Positions 1 to 5,446 of a stretch of DNA of 5,952 bases are shown here, one piece after another. This DNA is from Gammaproteobacteria bacterium (GTDB taxonomy: Bacteria > Pseudomonadota > Gammaproteobacteria > GCA-001735895): positions 1 to 5,952 of the forward strand of contig QIJI01000103.1 of assembly GCA_003231795.1 (NCBI GenBank), in the 5' to 3' direction. Within the stretch, counting starts at the first letter, position 1, and the number at the start of each line of letters is the position of its first letter. Both the position numbers and the translations under genes were made by a program. A model generated the notes under the pieces. The model was not told the DNA's origin, made no database searches, and was given only the letters and a program-made list of their open reading frames with translations.

Positions 1-2879
1 CCATTTTTGGGTGCGCCCTGGTAAGAGCCGTTCCAGCAGTCCTGAACCCATTCCCTGACATTGCCGTGCATATCATTAACCCCATACTGATTCGCTGGAA
101 ACGACCCTATCGGCGATGTATTTCTCCACTTATCCAAACCCGCTCTCAATCCACCACAACAATTGTCTTTGCCATAGTTTGCTTTTTCATGCAATGCAGA
201 ACTACCCCAGGGATATTTCGTCGTGCTACCCCCTCTGGCCGCGTACTCCCATTCAGCTTCACTCGGCAACCTGAATCGGAATCCGGATTTTTGGCTCAGC
301 CATTTTGCATAGGCATTCGCATCGATCCAGCTTACATTGATCACGGGAACATTATCACGGCCCCAGCCTTCGTCGACACGCCAGTAGCTATCCGTATCCG
401 CCGCATATTTGTCGTATTGAGTGAAAGTAACTTCATGCTTCATCAAATTAAATCCCTTTACAGTCACGATATGTGCAGGCTTTTCGTTAATGCTCCCATC
501 GCTGCCTGGATCACCCATTCTGAAACTGCCAGCGGGGATTTTGACTAACTCAATACCGGGGGCATATCGTTTTAAAAGTTCCGATGATGATCTGTCAATT
601 GCCTGTTCAAGTAGCAGGCTTGCTTCTTTATCGCCCGGATTGTGACTGAGAGCTTTTTCGTATTGTTTAATCGCTTGAACGTAGTCACCAGCAATCATCG
701 CCTGCCTGCCTGCAACCTTTGCTATTTCATAGTCTGCCTTTGCTTTCCTGGTATTTTCTGAAGCCCGTTTCTCGATCGCTTCGGATACCATTGCTTTTGA
801 TGCCGCATAAAAGACCGCCAGCTTTTGTTCTATGACCTGGCTGGCGACTTCGGCCCCTTTGAAATCTTGCAGGGCGAGTCGAACCTGTTCCTCCGCTTTG
901 CTTCGTCTGAGAGAATCCTGTTGTCCGGCAGCAATTTTCAGGCCCCTTTTTTTCAGGTAGCTTTTCCACTGCTTTTCAAGCTGTTGGGTCTTTGTTTGTT
1001 GAGTACTGTGCTGGATCCGATCCTGCACCAGCTTTTGATCCAATGCATGATCTTTCTGGTAGCTTTGTATATACCGGTACATCTGTTTTACGGCCTCTGC
1101 CACCTGACCCTGCTCTGCCAATTGTTCAGCGCCGGTAATCTTTTGTTTGCGTTGTTCGAGATCCGCCGGCTGTTGCAGATTCTGAGCCTGATTGAAACGC
1201 TGCCATATTAACTGGCTCCGGCCCAGCTTTGCCTGCGCCCAAAGATAATCCTCTGCAACCTCGAATCGTTGCAGATCATTTTTGAGATCGATCAGTACCG
1301 GAGCTAACAGTTCCATAGCCCGAGGATGGTTTTTGTCGTCAATTAGTGACAACGCTATGGGTATCTTGCCTTTGGAGCTTAACAGGCTACTGTCGTCGAA
1401 TATGATTCGATTAGTAAGCCTTCGCAGCCGTTTGTTGTGAGTCAGGTCGAGCCGTGCCTGGGCCAGCAACTGCTCGGCTTCATTTTTTTGGGTACCACTT
1501 CTGCTCTTGCGCTGAACCTCATCGAGTTGCTGGGTATAAATTTCCCCTTCCCTGATTTTTGCTTCGAGCTTTTTCTGAGCCTGGTCCAAACGTCTAATTA
1601 AGCGATTGGCTTCGTTTACGAGTTGTATCGCATCACTGAATTGTTGCTCTACAACCTTATCGGGCAGCGGCCGGATACTGTCCCAAAGTTCACTCAGTTG
1701 GCCCGAGGAATTTGCAAATAGAATAATGGCCACCCCGGCGATAATCGTGGCGGCTGTGGCAAGTACTTTTGTGCCAAATTTAGGTGACGACCGCTCAGAT
1801 TCAATTTTCGTCAGCGCCGACCTGACATCGCCAATCGATCGATAACGATCACCGGGGTTAATCTTCACCATTTTCACAATAATGCTGGCGATATTTTTAC
1901 TCATCCGTTTATGTCGGACAGGCGTTGCATTTTTTCTGGTTGCCGGAAGATCCCGGGTAAGCAATTCATACATCAATACCCCCAAGGCATATTGATCTAC
2001 CTGATCATCGATACCATTTGCATCCTTTAATTGCTCTGGAGCCATGTAGTCGGTATTCGCGGGGTTGCCGGTTCGGGCCGTTTGCCCGGCACGCACCAAA
2101 CTGGCCATACCAAAATCCATGATCTTGTAATTACCCTTCTTGTCGATCCAGATATTCTCGGGTTTAATGTCCCCATGCCGGGTTTTAATATGTGCGTAAG
2201 CAAGTCCGCCTGCCAGAGTACTGGCAAGGTGAATAACTTCTTTTTCGGAAAACGGTTTTCGGGATTTTTGTCGGACATCCATTGCCTGCCTTAAGCTTCG
2301 ACCTTGTAGCAATTCCATCGTGAGAAAGAAAATTTCACCATCGTTCTTCAAGTCGTATTCGTTGACGATGTTAGGATGATAGAGTTCGCAGGACCTACTG
2401 ACTTCGGTTAAAAAACGCTCTCTAACATTGCTGTTGGCCAACAGCCCGGGGAGCAGCACCTTGATGGCGATGTCTTCACCACGTTTTTTATCCAGTGCCC
2501 GGAACACAATACCCTTGCTTCCGTGGCCGATTTTCTCCCTGATTTCGTAGCGCCCCGCAAGTATCCGTCCCGGGGCCAGCTCGTCATTCCCGCCCATTAA
2601 ATTACTGTCTGTGCCGATTTCCGTACCATTATCGATTGCACCCGTTGCGTCGACCTTTTCGGCTTCAGGCAGCTCGACCCCCGGCTGATGGACACCCGAC
2701 AGCACTCCGGCAGCATGCTCAAGCTGGATTAACATGCCCTTATACTGGCCTTTCAATACGTTGGTGGATGCCGCGTTCAATCGCTTTGTTATAAGTTTTC
2801 TACGCCTGGTAAAACTACCTACAACATCGATATCACCCTCGCCTATCCCCAGTATTTTTCTAGCGTCGTTCTGATTCAT
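1..2879 (-). CDS. Membrane-anchored Ser/Thr protein kinase with C-terminal FGE-sulfatase (SUMF1-like) domain, 3' end cut by window
   Basis: One uninterrupted reading frame of 959 codons runs off the left edge. The ATG at 2879 is supported by an in-frame TAA five codons upstream; the Shine-Dalgarno sequence is weak (ACGGGAC). Residues 1-105 form a leader. Residues about 111-360 are a Hanks-type kinase: glycine loop GHGSKG (118-123), ATP lysine K140 in IAIK, helix-C glutamate E159, catalytic loop HGDIKPEN (235-242), DFG (255-257), APE (280-282). HGD replaces the usual HRD, so it is a non-RD kinase, but D237, N242 and D255 are kept. Residues about 369-390 are one hydrophobic membrane helix. About 395-715 is Gln/Lys/Glu-rich and probably coiled coil, followed by a TPR-like stretch (about 718-760). 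From about 770 the protein matches the FGE-sulfatase fold: IPAGSFRMG, RLPSEAEWEYAARGG (870-884), GNVREW (939-944). By family analogy the kinase is cytoplasmic and the FGE-like part periplasmic. Substrates are unknown. The end of the FGE domain is missing, so catalysis versus ligand binding cannot be judged. Confidence 0.93.
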   Translation of the reverse strand, partial: MNQNDARKILGIGEGDIDVVGSFTRRRKLITKRLNAASTNVLKGQYKGMLIQLEHAAGVLSGVHQPGVELPEAEKVDATGAIDNGTEIGTDSNLMGGNDELAPGRILAGRYEIREKIGHGSKGIVFRALDKKRGEDIAIKVLLPGLLANSNVRERFLTEVSRSCELYHPNIVNEYDLKNDGEIFFLTMELLQGRSLRQAMDVRQKSRKPFSEKEVIHLASTLAGGLAYAHIKTRHGDIKPENIWIDKKGNYKIMDFGMASLVRAGQTARTGNPANTDYMAPEQLKDANGIDDQVDQYALGVLMYELLTRDLPATRKNATPVRHKRMSKNIASIIVKMVKINPGDRYRSIGDVRSALTKIESERSSPKFGTKVLATAATIIAGVAIILFANSSGQLSELWDSIRPLPDKVVEQQFSDAIQLVNEANRLIRRLDQAQKKLEAKIREGEIYTQQLDEVQRKSRSGTQKNEAEQLLAQARLDLTHNKRLRRLTNRIIFDDSSLLSSKGKIPIALSLIDDKNHPRAMELLAPVLIDLKNDLQRFEVAEDYLWAQAKLGRSQLIWQRFNQAQNLQQPADLEQRKQKITGAEQLAEQGQVAEAVKQMYRYIQSYQKDHALDQKLVQDRIQHSTQQTKTQQLEKQWKSYLKKRGLKIAAGQQDSLRRSKAEEQVRLALQDFKGAEVASQVIEQKLAVFYAASKAMVSEAIEKRASENTRKAKADYEIAKVAGRQAMIAGDYVQAIKQYEKALSHNPGDKEASLLLEQAIDRSSSELLKRYAPGIELVKIPAGSFRMGDPGSDGSINEKPAHIVTVKGFNLMKHEVTFTQYDKYAADTDSYWRVDEGWGRDNVPVINVSWIDANAYAKWLSQKSGFRFRLPSEAEWEYAARGGSTTKYPWGSSALHEKANYGKDNCCGGLRAGLDKWRNTSPIGSFPANQYGVNDMHGNVREWVQDCWNGSYQGAPKN

Positions 2880-2940
2880 GGTCCCGTTAATTTACACTAT
2901 TTCGGCCCGAGTTATGCATGCCTGTATTCATCAGGGCAGC

Positions 2941-2957
2941 AGTTGAAAGAATCAACT
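2941..2957. repeat. 6-bp inverted repeat with 5-base spacer
   Basis: AGTTGA (2941-2946) and TCAACT (2952-2957) are perfect complements around AAGAA. It sits about 60-80 bases upstream of the kinase start codon, in the expected promoter or leader. It could be an operator half-site pair or a small hairpin in the leader RNA. A perfect 6-bp repeat can also arise by chance. Confidence 0.35.
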
Positions 2958-3047
2958 ACCTGCTTGGTCAAAGTTTCGAGGGCGTAACATCCGTTTACGG
3001 TTTACCCTAATCCAGTTCACGGTAAGCGATTCGATTGAATGTTCCCG

Positions 3048-3060
3048 GCCAGGGCCTGGC
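3048..3060. repeat. GC-rich near-perfect palindrome
   Basis: GCCAGG and CCTGGC flank a single G, giving 6-bp arms. It lies in the kinase upstream region. The one-base spacer favours a protein-binding site or cruciform over an RNA hairpin. No known regulator is recognised. Confidence 0.35.
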
Positions 3061-3115
3061 TGCTTGCAGGAAATCGGACACCCGAATCTTATCCACCCGG
3101 TTTAATCGGTATACT

Positions 3116-3156
3116 GCCTGGTGTAATGGGTGGTTGCCGTTTAGCAACAACCAGGC
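3116..3156 (-). repeat. Nested inverted repeat (possible hairpin) after the small ORF
   Basis: Outer arms GCCTGG (3116-3121) and CCAGGC (3151-3156) enclose inner arms GTTGC (3133-3137) and GCAAC (3144-3148) with a 6-base loop. An alternative stem, TGGTTG (3131-3136) with CAACCA (3148-3153), competes with the inner one. It begins 13 bases beyond the stop codon of the small minus-strand ORF, as a terminator would. There is no T tract after it on the minus strand, so it is not a standard intrinsic terminator. It may be a transcript-end or processing structure. Confidence 0.35.
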
Positions 3157-3168
3157 GATGAAATGCGT

Positions 3169-3366
3169 CTAATCGACAAATTCAGGGGGGAAATCAACAA
3201 CGGAGATTTTGGGTTCGTTTCCCGTTTCCAAATCAATCGTACTGACGTTTAAGTCCCGGATGTGCTGGATCGTATCGCGTATTTTGTTTCTGACAGGTGG
3301 GGCCAGACTGCGATCATTCGCAAGGCGGTTCAGTTGTTTTACAATTTCTTCACTTCTGTTTTTCAT
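3169..3366 (-). CDS. Small hypothetical protein, 65 aa
   Basis: The ATG is at 3366 and the TAG stop at 3169-3171; an in-frame TAA just upstream makes this the first available start. The ribosome site is poor (GCGGAT about a dozen bases upstream). The product is soluble and charged: two predicted amphipathic helices (about residues 4-18 and 23-40, the second containing PPVRNKIRDTIQHIRD) and a hydrophobic acidic tail ending in VVDFPPEFVD. There is no signal peptide or membrane segment. The helical part faintly recalls small archaeal UPF0147 proteins (a Leu-rich helix, then 'ND', 'P' and 'R..I' positions), but this is only a by-eye resemblance. It lies on the same strand as the kinase gene, 289 bp upstream of its start, probably a separate transcript. 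The even amino-acid make-up and lack of rare codons favour a real gene over chance. Function unknown. Confidence 0.5.
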   Translation of the reverse strand: MKNRSEEIVKQLNRLANDRSLAPPVRNKIRDTIQHIRDLNVSTIDLETGNEPKISVVDFPPEFVD

Positions 3367-3564
3367 ACTAAATATTTATCCGCATCAAACGGGAATTCTC
3401 GGCTGCCTCCAATTCATCCTTGAACAACAAAATAGTATGCAATAGGCTACAGAGAATGGAATCACACAAATGGGGTAAATTTAGCCCCTTTGTCGAAACT
3501 ATTACATCTGGACCAGGACCGTAAAACGGCAGGTCATTCAACTCACAGGTTTTGACAAGGAGAG
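3367..3564. other. Non-coding or decayed stretch between small ORF and SDR remnant
   Basis: No intact gene is visible. On the minus strand a frame without a usual upstream start stays open from about 3604 to a TAG at about 3370 (LNDLPFYGPGPDVIVSTKGL is one segment). It may be chance, or the worn 3' part of a gene related to the neighbouring remnants; I do not recognise it. The stretch also contains the near-palindrome at 3472-3488. Confidence 0.35.
3472..3488. repeat. GGGG/CCCC near-palindrome
   Basis: GGGGTAAATTTAGCCCC is self-complementary apart from one extra G. On the plus strand it is followed by TTT, but the T run is too short and no plus-strand gene ends nearby, so a terminator role is doubtful. 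It lies in a decayed region and may have no function. Confidence 0.3.
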
Positions 3565-3841
3565 CTAAGGGGGTAATTCGGACTTCAAAGCGATCTTGCT
3601 ACCTGCAGATCGACTCACAGGGCAGTCCGTCCCGTTCACCGTCCAATAAAGATCGGCCACACTGTCACGGGTAAAACTTCGCCTCTTCACAGGAAGCCAT
3701 TTCCCGGCAATATCGCTTGCTGCCACATAGAGTATCGGTAATCGCAATCTTTGCACCGAGTTTCGCCAATTGACGGGCGATCGCAATTTCAATCCCACTG
3801 GCTCCGCCGGTGATAATGGCAGTTCGTCCTTCGAAACTCAT
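3565..3841 (-). pseudogene. Remnant of a short-chain dehydrogenase/reductase (SDR)
   Basis: Reading from an ATG at 3841, residues 7-36 are a clear SDR Rossmann start: TAIITGGASGI, then IAIARQLAKLGAKIAITD, i.e. beta1, the TGxxxGxG cofactor loop, alpha-B and beta2. The third glycine of the loop is Glu (E18), a change expected to harm NAD(P) binding. The frame closes at a TGA (3665-3667) after only 58 codons, whereas intact classical SDRs have about 250. Residues 46-58 (REMASCEEAKFYP) still resemble the alpha-C/beta3 part that precedes the family's conserved 'CDV' segment. A second frame (DSVADLYWTV and onward) then stays open to a TAG at 3565, suggesting indels. No NNAG or YxxxK motif is found. 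It lies directly downstream of the enolase-superfamily remnant on the same strand, so the two were probably one operon. The identification as SDR is firm; the exact decay path is not. Confidence 0.75.
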
Positions 3842-3857
3842 TTTCGCCGTAAATGAT

Positions 3858-4090
3858 TCATCTATTGTCAGTCACCTTTTTGAGATATAGATCGCCGGCC
3901 TGGTTGATAAAAAACTGGATACCCTCGGCCGTTGGCGTGCCCACCGTCTCACCATAACCAACGAGCCCTTCTCATCCGTTTCGACTTCCACCAGAATGAC
4001 CGTGGCACCATCGATGACTCCCTGGGCCCAGTGGTACGGACGGGTGTAAGGCACCAGCAAAGGTTTTGTGCGGACTTTTGTAATTTTCAA
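3858..4090 (-). pseudogene. Frameshifted, truncated mandelate racemase/muconate lactonizing-type (enolase superfamily) N-terminal domain
   Basis: A TTG start at 4090 is preceded by AGGA (4097-4100) at a 6-base spacing. The first 40 codons give the typical capping domain: KITKVRTKPLLVPYTRPYHW, then GVIDGATVILVEVETDE. Around 3968-3974 the homology moves to another frame, which continues GLVGYGETVGTPTAEG and INQAGDLYLKK to a TGA at 3858-3860. A single lost base (an original ...TDE-N-GLVGYGE) or a net gain of two explains the shift. In the original frame, translation would instead run to a stop at 3872. Only about 75 of the usual 360-400 residues remain; the whole TIM-barrel with its metal-binding acids and catalytic lysines is gone. 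Members dehydrate or racemize acid sugars and related carboxylates; the substrate here cannot be told. The SDR remnant starts 17 bases downstream of this stop, so a deletion probably joined them. Confidence 0.82.
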
Positions 4091-4096
4091 TGTCTA

Positions 4097-4100
4097 TCCT
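4097..4100 (-). promoter_or_regulatory. Ribosome binding site of the enolase-superfamily remnant
   Basis: AGGA on the minus strand lies six bases before the TTG at 4090. It is the reason for choosing TTG, since no ATG fits the conserved KITKVRT start. The intact site shows that translation initiation signals have outlived the coding sequence. Confidence 0.5.
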
Positions 4101-4223
4101 GTTTTAATGAGGCTGAAAACTCCGCCAGACTATTTTTGCGGTGCGCCAACTGTAACTCAATTCGACACGCCGTAATCGAAAGCAATCAGACCATAAAATA
4201 CATCAGTGCAGCCACAAGGAACA

Positions 4224-4235
4224 GGCGCGCGCGCC
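4224..4235. repeat. Perfect 12-bp GC palindrome
   Basis: GGCGCGCGCGCC is a perfect palindrome made of alternating G and C in its core. It lies in the divergent region between the enolase-family remnant and the oxygenase gene, about 45 bases upstream of a likely -10 box. It could be an operator, a Z-DNA-prone or cruciform site, or chance. No regulator is recognised. Confidence 0.4.
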
Positions 4236-4277
4236 AATAAAAGGGGCGGGGACTTAAGTCCACTGCGACGAATTGGG

Positions 4278-4283
4278 TATACT
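4278..4283 (+). promoter_or_regulatory. Possible -10 box (TATACT) for the oxygenase gene
   Basis: TATACT matches the sigma-70 -10 consensus at five of six positions and lies 43 bases before the ATG at 4327. No good TTGACA-like element lies 16-18 bases upstream; the region instead has ACTTAAGT (4252-4259), a perfect 8-bp palindrome. If this is the promoter it probably relies on an activator. Confidence 0.35.
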
Positions 4284-4326
4284 CTCCGCCTAAGCTAGCT
4301 AATCATCAAATAAATGAATCAGGCCA

Positions 4327-5331
4327 ATGCTACCGATACTTGAATTTGATTGTTTCCAGTCACCCGATAGCCACGCGGCTAAAAAGTTCTGCGATCTACT
4401 GGTAAAGACCTGTCACGAAACCGGGTTCTTTTACCTGACCGGACACGGTATCGATAACGCGCAAAATGACAACGTCATTTCCATGGCCCGTCAGTTTTTT
4501 GCAATACCCGAGACAGACCGCCGCGCCATTGCAATTGGCAAATCACCGCATTTTCGGGGTTACACCATCCTCGGAGACGAACGTACCCAGGGCAAAAGTG
4601 ACTGGCGTGATCAAATAGATATTGGACCGGAAACGCCAGCTATCGACATGAACGAGAATGACCCGGCCTGGCTAAGACTGATCGGACCCAATCAGTGGCC
4701 CTCAGCGATACCCGAAATGTCGGCAGTGGTAGCGGCCTGGGCGGAAAAAATGCGCCATATTTCGATGGAGTTGCTTCGCGCATTAGCCTTGGGGTTAGGG
4801 CACCCCTATCACTACTTCGACACCTTGATGGAGCCGAACCCCTATTTCAGAATCAAGATATCTCGCTATCCAGCTCAGCATGACCCGAAAACCGCAAGGC
4901 AAGGACTGGGGATGCATCATGACTCGGGGTTGTTCACCCTGATCATGCAAAACGAGGTGAGTGGATTACAAGTTGAGCAAAGCGGACAGTTGTTAACGGT
5001 TGAACCGATGCCAGGCGCCTTTATTGTCAATCTGGGCGAAATGTTTCAAATCGCCACCAGCGGCTATCTGAAAGCAACCCGGCATCAAGTCGTCAGCCCT
5101 GCCGATGGTCGCGAGAGAATATCGGTCGCCTATTTTATGAACCCGCGCCTGGATGCCGTGTTTGCACCCATACCCCTGCCACTCCATATTTCTGTCAGGG
5201 CCGGCGGGGGTCAGAATTCTGATCCGAATGACCCGATCTATCCCATTTTCGGGGAGAATACCCTGAAGATAAGAATGCGTTCGCATCCCGATGTCATCGC
5301 CGCGCACTACCCCGAAACGCACAAGCGATAA
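4327..5331 (+). CDS. Isopenicillin-N-synthase-like non-heme Fe(II) (2-oxoglutarate-type) oxygenase, 334 aa
   Basis: The protein is full length for the family (about 320-350 residues) with both halves present. The N-terminal DIOX_N-like half has FCDLLVKTCHETGFFYLTGH (21-40), the usual 'GFFYLxGHGI' signature. The C-terminal half holds the iron triad: H197 and D199 in GMHHDSGLFTLI, and H253 in ATRHQVV. R264 and S266 (RIS) form the RxS motif that binds the 2-oxoglutarate or substrate carboxylate; NLGEMFQIATSGYLKATRH (235-253) is the canonical core strand pair. It is soluble with no signal peptide. An in-frame TGA at 4315 makes the ATG at 4327 the first start; the AGG at 4321-4323 is close to it and weak. 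Family members hydroxylate, desaturate or cyclize small molecules; bacterial ones are often of unknown substrate, and penicillin synthesis is not implied. The gene faces away from the broken enolase-family/SDR pair, which may once have shared its pathway. All catalytic residues are present, so activity is likely. Confidence 0.92.
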   Translation: MLPILEFDCFQSPDSHAAKKFCDLLVKTCHETGFFYLTGHGIDNAQNDNVISMARQFFAIPETDRRAIAIGKSPHFRGYTILGDERTQGKSDWRDQIDIGPETPAIDMNENDPAWLRLIGPNQWPSAIPEMSAVVAAWAEKMRHISMELLRALALGLGHPYHYFDTLMEPNPYFRIKISRYPAQHDPKTARQGLGMHHDSGLFTLIMQNEVSGLQVEQSGQLLTVEPMPGAFIVNLGEMFQIATSGYLKATRHQVVSPADGRERISVAYFMNPRLDAVFAPIPLPLHISVRAGGGQNSDPNDPIYPIFGENTLKIRMRSHPDVIAAHYPETHKR

Positions 5332-5446
5332 ACCGCAAATATCAAATAAGTATACCGTCCCCGGAATTACAGAATATTGCTCAACTATCTCAACCAATAG
5401 CCGATATAGGCGGGAATAACTAATCTAAGATCGGTGGATCACAGCA
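5332..5446 (+). other. Short intergenic gap
   Basis: This 115-base, AT-rich gap lies between the oxygenase stop and the PAS-protein start. No intrinsic terminator with a T tract is visible, so read-through from the oxygenase gene into the PAS gene is possible. The in-frame TAA at 5426-5428 limits how far upstream the PAS protein can start. Confidence 0.5.

Larger units (their letters stand above)
2880..3168. other. Intergenic region upstream of the kinase gene
   Basis: No convincing gene is seen in these 289 bases. They lie between the stop of the small minus-strand ORF and the kinase start, so they should hold the kinase promoter and 5' leader. No good sigma-70 pair could be found; a TTGACC-like element on the minus strand (about 2968-2973) has no convincing -10 partner at normal spacing. 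Three separate inverted repeats are listed individually. Confidence 0.5.

Noticed and set aside
66..1845. Several plus-strand ORFs of 74-160 codons (66-548, 421-645, 825-1211, 1606-1845)
   Set aside because: They lie antisense to the uninterrupted kinase-FGE gene, which has clear domain motifs throughout; their products show no recognisable domains.
2918..3010. Plus-strand 30-codon ORF starting ATGCCTGTATTC
   Set aside because: Very short, no ribosome binding site, and it overlaps an inverted repeat; no reason to call it a gene.
3209..3445. Plus-strand 78-codon ORF
   Set aside because: It is mostly antisense to the small 65-residue ORF, Phe/Cys/Arg rich with no domain; the opposite strand reads more like a protein.
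3932..4240. Plus-strand 102-codon ORF
   Set aside because: It is antisense to the enolase-superfamily remnant, which has a firm family match; its translation shows no motif.
4327..5331. Naming the oxygenase isopenicillin N synthase (pcbC) or ethylene-forming enzyme
   Set aside because: The metal triad and RxS are shared by the whole superfamily. No partner genes or diagnostic residues support a specific substrate.
4993..5397. Minus-strand ORF of 134 codons
   Set aside because: It is antisense to the C-terminal half of the oxygenase, whose active-site motifs fix the true frame. No domain is recognised in it.
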